Shown: positions 1-8,939, numbered from the stretch's first letter. The stretch: 50,563 nucleotides of DNA from Deltaproteobacteria bacterium (GCA_016930835.1 JAFGGA010000066.1:1-50563), one strand, 5' to 3'. Translations and numbers: made by a program. The notes: a model not told the origin generated them from the sequence alone.

Positions 1-362
1 ATAATTTAGAATCATTTTGCCTAATTTAAGAGAATTTAATTGACTAATATAAATAAATATGTATAATACCTTATACTTATATATAACATTTTGAAAAAGA
101 AATTTTTTTGATTTCTCCCTCCACCCAATTTAAAGACTCTTATATTTAAAAATAATGGATAGAGAAACCGCTTATTGACTAGGTGGTTGTTTTTATTTGT
201 TTTTTTTGCAACGATTGTTCTTTCGGCCCGAGAAACAAAAGTCCGGTTGAATGATCAGCATCTCCCGGTTGAGTGCCCATCGGGCATGAAGATATTGATT
301 TTTTCCAAGGTTGTGCCCTGTGGAAAAGATAAATGTTTCGGATCTGATATTAGGAAAAAGGA
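1..362. other. AT-rich leader region without a convincing gene
   Basis: Very AT-rich DNA with runs of A and T lies before the first clear gene. A TTG-initiated open frame begins at 175 and encodes a hydrophobic start, but it has only a weak ribosome binding site and runs out of frame into the PilZ gene, so I do not call it. The promoter of the PilZ gene probably lies here; I cannot single out a -35/-10 pair with confidence. Confidence 0.4.
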
Positions 363-2468
363 ATGGAAGAGTATCAAGCAAAGATCAACACCGGAATGGA
401 AACATCATCGAATAATAAGTTATCTCTTAGACCTTTGTCCGAAAAAGGACATCAACCCCCTTCATGGCTATCTAGTCAAGAAAACCTTAGGCCCACGCCT
501 AATAAAGCCGATGCCATTAATCAGAAATTTCTTGTCAATACATTGAATCGAATCCATTTTTTGGATGGATATGTCCTTTTCCAGTTCAGTCATATAAAAT
601 ATAAAGAAGCCCTCCTTCTCAAAGCCTATCCAAAACCTTGCCGTGATGAAGTCGGTTATTTCCGTTTGTCAAGGTCTGATGCAGGGGACCTGGATATTCG
701 AGAATACGAGTTCAGTCATTTCATCATAGACGATGGCCGTTCCATGATTGTCGTTCCCGCGACATTTAAAGGAATTGACAAGAATGAGATCCGCGTTCAA
801 TTGCCTGCCAGCGGCTATATGACGGGCCAACGTAATGCTAAGCGTTTTACATGTAAGGATATCAACGTTCAAATGATTCAGAATGGCTTCCGGGCTAACG
901 GAAATTTGTTGGACTATAACCCATCCGGATTCCGCGTGAAGGTTAAATCCGAAAATTCCTCTTCTTTTCTCTGGTTTAATTCAGAAGTACCTGCCATCAT
1001 CCATTTACAAAATGAAGAGGATATGTTTTTTTCAGGTCTCTGCCTTTGTATTCGACAAGTCGGAAATTCAAAAAACAGAGAAGTTGTCCTGGCGCCTATC
1101 AACAAGAGATGGGTTCCCCCCAATAAAAGGCAATTTCGCCATGTACGTCAAAAATTGGTTCCTCCCCCAACAGTTATATTTCGGCATCCCATTCTTAGAA
1201 AAAAGGTTCAATTGGAAATATACGATATCACATCTTTAGGATTCTCCGTCATAGAAATGAATGAAGAAAGGACCCTTATGCCCGGGATGCACATGCCGGA
1301 ACTTATTATCCGTTTCTCCGGGGGCATGGAAATAACATGCAATGCACAGGTTATTTATAGCGTCAAAAACGAGAATCATACGCGATCCGGTCTATCCATA
1401 TTGGATATGGGCGTGAACGATTATAGCGCCTTAACACAGATTCTAGCCAATGCGAAAGAGACATCTGTTTATGTCTCCAATTCGACGGATATGGACGCAC
1501 TGTGGGAATTTTTCTTTGATACAGGTTTTCTTTATCCTAAAAAATATCGTCTTCTCCAGGCCAATAAGGAGATCTTGAAAGAAACGTACCAGAAACTTTA
1601 TCAGAACAATCCTGAGATCGCGAAGCAATTTGTCTATCAAAAAAATGGGAAGATTTATGGTTACATCTCAGCGATCAGGGCCTATGAACGATCATGGATG
1701 ATACATCATTTTGCCGCCAGGAGTGTTAATAGTCGACGGAACGGCTTTACCGTTTTATACCAGATCATCCATTATCTTTATGACCTGGCCCGCCTGCCTT
1801 CCGCCAAGATGGACTATGCCATGTTTTATTTTAGACCGGAGAATAAATTTCCGGATAGGGTTTTCGGCGGTTTTGCCAGAAAGTTGGGGAATCCCAACGT
1901 TTGTTCATTAGATCTTTTTGCATACTTATCCTACCCAGCGATTTCTTTGGGTATTCGGCTACCGGATGGGTGGTCTTTAAAGGAATGCACCTCCTCTGAT
2001 CTAGGGAAATTGGATCGATACTATAGGCACAGTTCAGGAGGATTGCTTGTGGACGCTTTATGCCTTGAAAAAGATTATTCTGACGAAGAACCTCTGGGAG
2101 AGATCTACTCGCGATTGGGACTTATTCGAGAATGGAAAATCTATGCCCTTAAGTTCGAAGATGTATTGAATGCCGTATTGGTGGTCAATCAGTCTGAATT
2201 TGGTATTAATTTTTCAGAGCTTTTGAGGGGAATAAAGGTCATTGTAACCAATCCCGAAAACCTTCCCTGGAACATCTTATCCATTGGCATTTCTCAATTA
2301 ATAGGCGTGTATGGTTCGAATCGAGTTCCGCTCTTGGTTTATCCATTTGAATATGTAAAGGATAAAAATGTTCCTTATGAAAAGCAATATCAACTCTGGA
2401 TTATGAATACCCGGTTTGGAAACGAATATATGCAATTTGCCGAAAACAAGTTCAAAGATGTTCATTAG
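363..2468 (+). CDS. Tandem PilZ-domain protein with GNAT-like C-terminal region
   Basis: A cytoplasmic protein of about 701 residues with no signal peptide or membrane segment. Two PilZ-like signatures are visible: RNAKR followed by DYNPSG around residues 157-190, and RQFRH followed by DITSLG around residues 255-295. These match the RxxxR and D/NxSxxG elements that bind cyclic di-GMP in the family. The middle and C-terminal parts (roughly 375-560) resemble a GNAT-type acyltransferase fold, which is inference from pattern only. ATG 363 is chosen because AGGA at 352-355 is well spaced; the first 40 or so residues are low in pattern, so a later start is possible. The gene precedes an adenylate cyclase, suggesting a second-messenger locus. 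The stop is TAG and the same frame stays open for 36 more codons. Confidence 0.7.
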   Translation: MEEYQAKINTGMETSSNNKLSLRPLSEKGHQPPSWLSSQENLRPTPNKADAINQKFLVNTLNRIHFLDGYVLFQFSHIKYKEALLLKAYPKPCRDEVGYFRLSRSDAGDLDIREYEFSHFIIDDGRSMIVVPATFKGIDKNEIRVQLPASGYMTGQRNAKRFTCKDINVQMIQNGFRANGNLLDYNPSGFRVKVKSENSSSFLWFNSEVPAIIHLQNEEDMFFSGLCLCIRQVGNSKNREVVLAPINKRWVPPNKRQFRHVRQKLVPPPTVIFRHPILRKKVQLEIYDITSLGFSVIEMNEERTLMPGMHMPELIIRFSGGMEITCNAQVIYSVKNENHTRSGLSILDMGVNDYSALTQILANAKETSVYVSNSTDMDALWEFFFDTGFLYPKKYRLLQANKEILKETYQKLYQNNPEIAKQFVYQKNGKIYGYISAIRAYERSWMIHHFAARSVNSRRNGFTVLYQIIHYLYDLARLPSAKMDYAMFYFRPENKFPDRVFGGFARKLGNPNVCSLDLFAYLSYPAISLGIRLPDGWSLKECTSSDLGKLDRYYRHSSGGLLVDALCLEKDYSDEEPLGEIYSRLGLIREWKIYALKFEDVLNAVLVVNQSEFGINFSELLRGIKVIVTNPENLPWNILSIGISQLIGVYGSNRVPLLVYPFEYVKDKNVPYEKQYQLWIMNTRFGNEYMQFAENKFKDVH

Positions 2469-2579
2469 CTGGTAGAAAAAATCGAAAACAACTTGGGAGT
2501 CAAATCATTAAAAGTCGAAGAATGTATTACAATATTGATCGAAGATGGACACTCTGACCACTATATGAAACAAGACTAA
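2469..2579 (+). other. In-frame open extension after the PilZ gene stop
   Basis: After the TAG at 2466-2468 the same frame continues for 36 sense codons to TAA at 2577-2579. The virtual translation is helical and charged (starts LVEKIENNLG, ends SDHYMKQD) and looks like a natural protein C-terminus. It may be the original end of the PilZ protein, cut off by a nonsense change, or it may be read through. A 111-base open stretch can also occur by chance in this composition. Confidence 0.35.
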
Positions 2580-2601
2580 TCTTCTGAAAAAGGAAATGCG
2601 C

Positions 2602-4698
2602 ATGAGTTCTTCGAGCAGCACGGATGACAAGACAAATGAGCCGCTTTATAGTAGTCGGTTAATCAAAAATTACGTGGAGTATATCAGGCATCATTATCCA
2701 AAGATAGATATGGCGTCCTTTTTAAATGATGCATGGATGACCGTCTATGAATTGGAGGATGAGGGTCATTGGTTCACACAATGGCAGGTTGACCGGTTTC
2801 ACAAGGTCCTGGAAGAGAAAACAGGACGAACGGATATCGCTCGCGAAGTCGGTCGTTTTATGGCTACGTCAAATGCTCCCGGTCAAGCCTTAAGACAATA
2901 TGTCGTGGGATTTCTATCTCCATCAGCAGCTTTTTGGTTATTAGAGAAGTTCGCTGTCCATATCAGCAAAGCCACGACCATCAAGACGAATAGACTCAGT
3001 TCCAATAAGATGGAAGTGATATCCATCCCAAAACCCGGGGTCCATGAAAAACCTTATCAATGCGAAAATCGAATGGGCATACTTGAGGCGATCGCTAAAT
3101 TATTCACCAATAAATATGCAGAAATTGAACATACCACCTGCATCCATAAAGGACATGACCTTTGTCGATATGTCGTCACATGGGAAAAGGCTCCCTTGCA
3201 CATGTGGCGTCGCGTTCGATATTACTTGATTTCTTTCGGACTCATGGCGTGTGCGGCCCTGTATTTCTTTCTTCCTTCCCTAGTATCAGCAGCCGCTGTC
3301 TTTTTCTTCACAGCGCTTATCGTCGGGATCGTGTTTTACTCAGAGAGCCTTGAAAACAATGAGCTTATCAAGACCATCCAAAATCAGAAGGATACGGCCG
3401 AGCACATATTGAATCAGATTGATATCCGTTATAATGATTCATTATTAATCAAAGAAGTCGGGCAGGTCACATCGAGTCTGCTGGATATTGACAGACTACT
3501 GAAAAAGATCGTTGACATCATGGAAAAAAGACTCGATTTCGACCGTGGCGGCATTTGGCTGGTCAACCAAGAACGAACGCGTTTGATCTATAGCATAGGG
3601 TATGGATATGATGAAAAGATAGAGGATATTCTGCAAAGCTCTCATTTTCATCTCGATAACCCCTTTTCAATGGGTGTGGCTGTTCAGGCATTTAAAAAAC
3701 AAAAGCCATATTTAATCAATGATGTCTCGGAGATATCGAATTCGTTGTCGCAACGAAGTCAACAGTTTGTCAAACAGATGGGAACAAAGTCATTTATTTG
3801 TCTGCCCATTGTCTATGAAGGGGAGTCCATCGGAATGCTGTTTGTGGATAATCTGAAATCTAAAAGACCTTTACGACAGAGTGATATCTCCTTATTAACG
3901 GGTATTACCAGCCAGATTGCCATCAGTATCAGCAACGCCATGTCATATAAAAAATTAGTGGAAAGCAAAGAAAGAGAAAAAAATTTACGGAAATTGTTTG
4001 AAAAGTATGTTCCCGCCCCAGTCATTAAAAGATATGTCAATTCAGGTGATGTAGACCTCTTTAAAGGTGAAATGGCCGCCATAACGGCCTTCTTTCTGGA
4101 TATTCGTGGATTCACCGCCAGCCTGGAAAGATTGGCCCCTGAAAAAGCACTTACCTTTTTAAATAGTTATTTTGACGAGTGTTCTGTGATTATCAGCAAG
4201 GAAGGCGGACATATCAATAAATATACGGGCGATGGATTTTTGGCCATATTTGGCGCTCCTGAACTCCTGGAAAAGCATGTGAGTCTCGCATTCAATTCGG
4301 CATGTAAAATCTTCCAGATGTCGAGGCATTTTATTTTAGGGGATAGGCCCATGGCCATTGGAATCGGTCTGCATACAGGCAATGCGATTTTGGGCAATCT
4401 CGGTTCAAAGACCAAGATGGAATATACCGCTATCGGTGACACGGTGAATATCGCCGCCAGATTACAGGAATTAACCAAGGATTTTCATGAATGCCCCATT
4501 ATCATGAGCAGGGATGTCTGGATTGGTTTGTCCAATCATCCCCTTCGTAAAGGTATAAAAAATTTGGGAGTACGCAAGATCAGAGGAAAAACTGGACGTT
4601 TTGAAGCCTTTGGTTTCCATCCTATGAAAGGGCATGTCACATCTTTGGCAGATCACGATTCAGGTTTTGTGCCCCTGGATAAGGTTAAAGGTGTGTAA
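2602..4698 (+). CDS. Membrane adenylate cyclase: V4R-like sensor, 2 TM, GAF, class III catalytic domain
   Basis: Predicted to make cAMP. Layout: an N-terminal V4R/HNOB-like sensory domain (about 20-195, ending with the pattern TTCIHKGHDLC), two membrane helices (about 208-250), a short coiled coil, a GAF domain (about 280-450) and a class III cyclase domain (about 485-670). The catalytic part shows FFLDIRGFT (first metal Asp), NKYTGDGF (substrate Lys and second metal Asp), and YTAIGDTVNIAARL, where Thr sits at the adenine-selecting position and Asn and Arg are the transition-state residues. Lys plus Thr favours ATP over GTP. ATG 2602 is preferred to ATG 2596 because AAGGA at 2590-2594 is too close to the latter. 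A cyclic-nucleotide-binding protein at 12.8-13.3 kb is a candidate receiver. The 3' end overlaps the convergent methyltransferase gene by 46 bases. Confidence 0.88.
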   Translation: MSSSSSTDDKTNEPLYSSRLIKNYVEYIRHHYPKIDMASFLNDAWMTVYELEDEGHWFTQWQVDRFHKVLEEKTGRTDIAREVGRFMATSNAPGQALRQYVVGFLSPSAAFWLLEKFAVHISKATTIKTNRLSSNKMEVISIPKPGVHEKPYQCENRMGILEAIAKLFTNKYAEIEHTTCIHKGHDLCRYVVTWEKAPLHMWRRVRYYLISFGLMACAALYFFLPSLVSAAAVFFFTALIVGIVFYSESLENNELIKTIQNQKDTAEHILNQIDIRYNDSLLIKEVGQVTSSLLDIDRLLKKIVDIMEKRLDFDRGGIWLVNQERTRLIYSIGYGYDEKIEDILQSSHFHLDNPFSMGVAVQAFKKQKPYLINDVSEISNSLSQRSQQFVKQMGTKSFICLPIVYEGESIGMLFVDNLKSKRPLRQSDISLLTGITSQIAISISNAMSYKKLVESKEREKNLRKLFEKYVPAPVIKRYVNSGDVDLFKGEMAAITAFFLDIRGFTASLERLAPEKALTFLNSYFDECSVIISKEGGHINKYTGDGFLAIFGAPELLEKHVSLAFNSACKIFQMSRHFILGDRPMAIGIGLHTGNAILGNLGSKTKMEYTAIGDTVNIAARLQELTKDFHECPIIMSRDVWIGLSNHPLRKGIKNLGVRKIRGKTGRFEAFGFHPMKGHVTSLADHDSGFVPLDKVKGV

Positions 4699-5471
4699 GT
4701 AAAACGTCTTGGATGAGAGAAAAACGCGTTAAAATCCCTGAAAAAACCATGAGATCCACCGGGGTAATTCTGAAAAAGATCTTCCACCCTCATTGAGATC
4801 ACTTCCACTTTTTTTAGCCAGTTGTAAAGATCCTCATCCTTTATGTCTCCATATATGAGATGATGTGCGATGACTTCCACCCTGATATCCATATATCCGG
4901 AGTCATATAGGTAGGAATAAAGCTTTCGTCCTGAATAGGGATCGAAGTTAAATTCGTTTTGTAATCTATCAACCAGTTTATACAGGATTGTTTCCATTTC
5001 ACCTGGCAGTTCATAATGATTAAGCCCATTATGATCCAGATCTAACAGGCATAATTTTCCTCCAGGTTTGATATATTTTGTTAGATTTTTAACAATCTCG
5101 AGGCCTTCCTTTCGATTATACTCCAAGACAAAGCGGACCCATATAAGATCAAATAGGCCTAAATGGTCCATGGCATGTCGGACGTCCTGGATCTTAAAAT
5201 ATATTCCTTTTCCCTGCCCATATTTCTTTCGAGCATAATCGATACGGTCTTTTGAATAGTCAACCCCTATTATTTCGCCGTTTGGTTGAATCATCTTGTG
5301 CAGGATAGATGTCGTCACACCCGGACCGCATCCTGCATCTAAGATCCGCATCCCGGGTTCTATTCCACACCAAGTTGCCTGCTGTTTAACGGCCACAGGA
5401 TCGGTTTTCACCTCAAGTCGAATGGATTCTTCCATGTTTTCCATCATGTAGATATCTGCACTGCTCATCAT
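4653..5471 (-). CDS. Class I SAM-dependent methyltransferase
   Basis: A soluble protein of 272 residues with a Rossmann-type methyltransferase core. Motif I is RILDAGCGPG near residue 40, followed by an acidic strand end GVDYS that binds the SAM ribose, and IWVRFVLEYN as a motif II/III region. It resembles UbiE/Methyltransf_25-type enzymes; the substrate cannot be read from the sequence. The start at 5471 follows a GGGAGA ribosome binding site and a second Met is adjacent. It converges on the adenylate cyclase gene and overlaps its last 46 bases, so the two transcripts would be complementary at their 3' ends. Confidence 0.8.
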   Translation of the reverse strand: MMSSADIYMMENMEESIRLEVKTDPVAVKQQATWCGIEPGMRILDAGCGPGVTTSILHKMIQPNGEIIGVDYSKDRIDYARKKYGQGKGIYFKIQDVRHAMDHLGLFDLIWVRFVLEYNRKEGLEIVKNLTKYIKPGGKLCLLDLDHNGLNHYELPGEMETILYKLVDRLQNEFNFDPYSGRKLYSYLYDSGYMDIRVEVIAHHLIYGDIKDEDLYNWLKKVEVISMRVEDLFQNYPGGSHGFFRDFNAFFSHPRRFTYTPLTLSRGTKPES

Positions 5472-5629
5472 TCATCTCCCTACCTTGTTGATACTCGAAC
5501 TCGAACCATCACATCAATTCATTTCGACATGAACACGATTGTGAGAATTTGTGTTTGACGATTTCTTATTCCGACTCTATATCCAGAATATCAGCTTAAT
5601 AGTCAATGGTTTATTTATCATTCGAAGTG

Positions 5630-5796
5630 CTAGATGGTCATGTTTAAAGTCGGAAACACCTGTTTTTATTATTCCTGCCAGCCTGTGCGTGTTCGAACGC
5701 GGACAGGTGAAGGCCGGAACCCGGCCTTTTCAAACAGTTCCATGACTTCTGGACATCAGCCTTCACTGAGGTGGCAACGTTTTACGAGATTGTCAA
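5630..5796. repeat. Diverged copy of a short inverted-repeat element (copy 1)
   Basis: The gap from 5472 to 5912 holds no gene I can support. Its right part ends in ACGTTTTACGAGATTGTCAA, matching the right end of the cleaner copies at 7265 and 14924. The left end (AGATGGTCATGTTTAAAGTC near 5632) is a degraded version of the opposite end. The interior keeps the GCC/GGC-rich hairpin and the CTGGA word seen in the other copies. The extent is approximate. Confidence 0.5.
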
Positions 5797-5912
5797 AAGA
5801 TTCAAGGTGAAAACATAACCCATCCAACTTATTCCTTCTTTTACCGGGTCATCAGGTGGGGTATAATTATCTTGAATATACATAATAATGTATAGTAAGG
5901 ATTGGTCTCATT

Positions 5913-7070
5913 ATGACGAAACAACTTCAATTTGAACAAGGCCCGATCAGGCCGCCCAATGAATCCAGGAGTCTTCTTTTAAGATTTACTCGAAATTGTC
6001 CTTGGAATCAATGCCGATTTTGTCCGGTCTATAAAGGTAGAAAATTTTCTTTAAGGTCGACTGATGAGATAAAGCAGGATATTCGAACGGCCCGAGAAAT
6101 GGCCGATGAAATTAAGGCCTTATCCTGGCAGATGGGGTATCAAGGAAAGATGGTCCAACCGGTTATCAGCCGTATTCTTCAAGGAGCAAATTATAGCGAG
6201 AGCTTCAAAAGTCTAGCTGTTTGGCTCCATTATGGTACCTGGGCCTGCTTTTTACAGGATGCGGATAATCTTATCATGAAGACCCGAGACTTGGTGGAGG
6301 TGCTTGATTTTTTAAAAAAGAGCTTTCCTGAGATGAAACGGGTGACCACCTATTCTCGATCGAGAACCATTGTCCGTAAATCTGTTGAATCATTAAAGGC
6401 AATTCGGGAAGCTGGGCTTGATAGGATTCATGTCGGACTTGAAACCGGATATGATCCACTTTTGAAATTCATGAAGAAAGGGGTTACAAGCGCCCAGCAT
6501 ATCGACGCCGGACAAAAAGTACTCCAGGCTGGGATGGAATTATCCGAATATGTCATGCCAGGATTGGGAGGCCAGGCGATGTGGAGAGAACATGCTGTTG
6601 AAACCGCGAATGTTTTAAACCAAATCAACCCGCATTTTATCCGTATCAGAAGCTTAAGGATCCCGGACCGAATACCACTCGCCCAGGATCGTAGGGATGG
6701 CTCTTTTTTGATGCAAACAGATGATATGGTGGCCGAAGAATTGAGGGTGTTTATCGAAAATTTAGACGGCATCACAAGCGTGATCACCAGTGACCATATC
6801 ATGAATTTGCTTGAAGAGTTGAGCGGACGATTTCCGAAAGATAAAGAAAAGATGTTGACGGTTATAAAAAAATATCAGAAATTGAGTGATTATGAACGTA
6901 TTATTTATCGAATCGGGCGTAGAGGAGGGGTCTATCACTCTACCGACGATCTTGATAAGGATGTAATGACTCGTCAAAAGATTGAAAAATTGATTCAAAA
7001 CATCATCGCGGAAAAAGGTACAGAGGGCCTTGATCCGTTCATCAGTGAATTGGTGGATCAGTATGTGTAA
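5913..7070 (+). CDS. Radical SAM protein of unknown function, CX4CX2C type
   Basis: 385 residues, soluble. The iron-sulfur site is NCPWNQCRFC near residues 29-38, which is CX4CX2C rather than the common CX3CX2C; the CPWNxCxFC form does occur in some HemN/Elp3-like radical SAM proteins. Further radical SAM features are RIHVGLETG (strand 4 region, about residue 175) and GLGGQ (about 215). The C-terminal third is helical with no extra cluster motif. It lies upstream of siroheme and heme biosynthesis genes, so a tetrapyrrole role is tempting but unproven. ATG 5913 is the first good start. Confidence 0.8.
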   Translation: MTKQLQFEQGPIRPPNESRSLLLRFTRNCPWNQCRFCPVYKGRKFSLRSTDEIKQDIRTAREMADEIKALSWQMGYQGKMVQPVISRILQGANYSESFKSLAVWLHYGTWACFLQDADNLIMKTRDLVEVLDFLKKSFPEMKRVTTYSRSRTIVRKSVESLKAIREAGLDRIHVGLETGYDPLLKFMKKGVTSAQHIDAGQKVLQAGMELSEYVMPGLGGQAMWREHAVETANVLNQINPHFIRIRSLRIPDRIPLAQDRRDGSFLMQTDDMVAEELRVFIENLDGITSVITSDHIMNLLEELSGRFPKDKEKMLTVIKKYQKLSDYERIIYRIGRRGGVYHSTDDLDKDVMTRQKIEKLIQNIIAEKGTEGLDPFISELVDQYV

Positions 7071-7140
7071 AGGAGAGACGCAGGGTATAAGTCTCCACAT
7101 AGAACAGCTTTTTACGGGAAAAAAGCAATGGATGAGGTAA
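7063..7140 (+). other. Possible tiny ORF or remnant after the radical SAM gene
   Basis: ATG 7063 overlaps the end of the radical SAM gene and opens a 25-codon frame beginning MCKGETQGISL. A second frame, open from 7071 to about 7205 and containing ATG 7129, has a coding-like end (IGEILKDHYADDPSIK). Together they could be one small gene broken by a frameshift near 7125, or chance. No family is recognised. Confidence 0.2.
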
Positions 7141-7264
7141 TGGGATGTTCGAATATTGGGGAAATCTTGAAAGACCATTACGCCGATGATCCATCAATCA
7201 AATAAAAGAATAAACTAAAGCTTATCCACATTTATAGATATTTTGCCTGGGTAATTAAACAATA

Positions 7265-7401
7265 TTGACGATCTCGTAAAAAGTCGTCACTCCGGCGAAA
7301 GCCGGGGTCCAGAGTCCCTGTACTTATTTGAAAAGACTGGATTCCGGTCTTCACGGGGATGACAAAAATAAGTGTTTTTCGACTTTTTACGAGACCATCA
7401 A
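7265..7401. repeat. Short inverted-repeat element (copy 2, best preserved)
   Basis: Terminal inverted repeats of 22 bases at 7265-7286 and 7380-7401 match at 20 positions when one is reverse-complemented; the shared core is CTCGTAAAAAGTCG. Inside them lies a second imperfect inverted repeat of the type CCGGCGAAAGCCGG with GGTCCAG opposite CTGGATTCC. No coding capacity. It ends just before the siroheme gene, and an upstream in-frame ATG inside the element (7328) should not be used as the gene start. Confidence 0.75.
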
Positions 7402-7423
7402 CATTAATAGAATTGGATTTTTT

Positions 7424-8092
7424 ATGTCATACTATCCTATCCTCGTGGATCTTGAAGACCGAAAAGTTGTCATAGTTGGCGGCGGCAATGTGGCTCAGCG
7501 AAAAATTGACACATTACTGGAGTACCATGCGGATATCTACATAATAGCCAAGGACTTGACACCCGCACTTCAGAGCTATGCAAAAGCGAATCGTATACAA
7601 TTTTTGGGACCGGATTTGAATGAGAGCCACTTGGACGGGGCATTTCTTGTCATTGCAGCGACGGATGATATGCATCTAAATCACAAGGTCGGTGAAATGG
7701 CAAAGCAGCGGGGCTTACTGATCAATGCGGTCGATCAGCCAAAGGATTGTAGTTTTATTGTCCCTTCTGTTGTAAAGCGCGGTGAGCTCGTAATTGCTGT
7801 CTCCACGAGTGGAAAGAGCCCGGCCCTTGCGAAGAAGATCAGGCAAAGCTTATCCGATCAATTCGGCGATGAGTATGCGGAATTTTTAGATCTCATGGGA
7901 AGGATCCGAAAAGACATCTTGGCGCAGGGATTTTCTCAGGAGGAGAATTCACGAGTGTTTCACGCACTGGTGGATTCAAAGGCCTTGGACGCGATCGCTG
8001 AAAAGGATTGGAGCTTATTGACGTCAATCCTTGAAAAGGTTCTTAAAAATAGGTTTTCACGGGAAGCTGTATCAAACTATATAAAAGGATGA
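7424..8092 (+). CDS. Precorrin-2 dehydrogenase / sirohydrochlorin ferrochelatase (CysG N-terminal type)
   Basis: 222 residues, cytoplasmic. It would oxidise precorrin-2 to sirohydrochlorin with NAD+ and possibly insert iron, giving siroheme for dissimilatory or assimilatory sulfite reductase. The NAD fold is clear: VVIVGGGNVAQRK near residues 14-26. The family blocks FLVIAATDD, NAVDQPKDCSFIVPS and VSTSGKSPALAKKIR follow in order. The chosen start MSYYPILVDLE is the usual family beginning; longer readings from 7328 start inside a repeat element. The stop is followed after 4 bases by the next start, so it is operonic with the CcsA/HemX-like and hemA genes. Confidence 0.9.
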   Translation: MSYYPILVDLEDRKVVIVGGGNVAQRKIDTLLEYHADIYIIAKDLTPALQSYAKANRIQFLGPDLNESHLDGAFLVIAATDDMHLNHKVGEMAKQRGLLINAVDQPKDCSFIVPSVVKRGELVIAVSTSGKSPALAKKIRQSLSDQFGDEYAEFLDLMGRIRKDILAQGFSQEENSRVFHALVDSKALDAIAEKDWSLLTSILEKVLKNRFSREAVSNYIKG

Positions 8093-8096
8093 ATGA

Positions 8097-8939
8097 ATGA
8101 TGGTCGGTCTTTTTCCAAATATTGCCTTTTTTTTGATACTGGTGGCTACCGGTGGGTTTGTTGTTTTTCTAATCAAACAGCAGCAAAAAATCTTTCAATG
8201 GTCATATATCATATTGTTGATTGCTTTCGTATTTCACACCTTGGCGCTCGTGCATCAATATTTATTGTGGGGTGCGGCTCCTGCCATAAGTTTGAAATCA
8301 ACCTTATCGTTTTTCGCATGGTGTATCATTGGTGCCTATCTGGTTTTTCAATATAAATTTAAATTAATGGTGTTGGGTTCTTTCATTGCACCCTTGGCGG
8401 CCGTTCTGATGATTATCTCATCCGCGATCCCCAAAATGGATTTGGCGGTTCGTACTGTACTGAAAAGTACATGGTTGACGGTTCATATTGGAACGATATT
8501 CATCGGTGACGCCATGTTTGCCATTGCATTTGCGGCTGCGATTATGTACCTCATCCAGGAGCGTCAAATAAAACGGAAGACACATGGGTCATTTTATAAA
8601 CGTCTCCCTTCATTGGAAACATTGGATTCGATTAATCATTATTCCCTTATTTATGGGTTTCCGTTTTTAACCGTGGGAATGATTACCGGGGCCATATATG
8701 CACAGTATATCCTTGGCAGTTATTGGCGATGGGATCCAAAGGAGATCTGGTCCCTCATTACCTGGCTATCTTATGCTGTGTTGTTGCATGAAAGATTAGC
8801 GGTTGGCTGGAGAGGTCGAAGAGCGGCGGTGATTTCCATAGCATGCTTTGTGATCCTTATCTTCACTTTTATTGGTGGAAGTATGTGGTTAAGCGATTAT
8901 CATAGCTTTAAGGCCTTGGGAGGTCACGCGGGGCTATGA
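8097..8939 (+). CDS. CcsA/HemX-like cytochrome c assembly membrane protein
   Basis: 280 residues with about eight predicted membrane helices. The haem-handling tryptophan-rich element reads YWRWDPKEIW near residue 211, a WWD-domain variant, followed by ITWLSY. Membrane histidines (for example in FVFHTLALVHQY) could be haem ligands. Location directly upstream of hemA is typical of the HemX subgroup, which affects glutamyl-tRNA reductase levels in some bacteria; the WWD-type motif also fits cytochrome c maturation. It starts 4 bases after the siroheme gene and its TGA overlaps the hemA ATG. Confidence 0.8.
   Translation: MMVGLFPNIAFFLILVATGGFVVFLIKQQQKIFQWSYIILLIAFVFHTLALVHQYLLWGAAPAISLKSTLSFFAWCIIGAYLVFQYKFKLMVLGSFIAPLAAVLMIISSAIPKMDLAVRTVLKSTWLTVHIGTIFIGDAMFAIAFAAAIMYLIQERQIKRKTHGSFYKRLPSLETLDSINHYSLIYGFPFLTVGMITGAIYAQYILGSYWRWDPKEIWSLITWLSYAVLLHERLAVGWRGRRAAVISIACFVILIFTFIGGSMWLSDYHSFKALGGHAGL

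Noticed and set aside
175-546. TTG-initiated frame with a hydrophobic, signal-like start
   Set aside because: Weak ribosome binding site, unrecognisable product, and its second half lies out of frame inside the better supported PilZ gene.
2466-2468. TAG read as pyrrolysine
   Set aside because: No pyl genes or Pyl-dependent methyltransferases seen here, and TAG ends other genes normally.
7328-7423. N-terminal extension of the siroheme dehydrogenase
   Set aside because: The extension is translated from the inverted-repeat element; the family start MSYYPI is at 7424.
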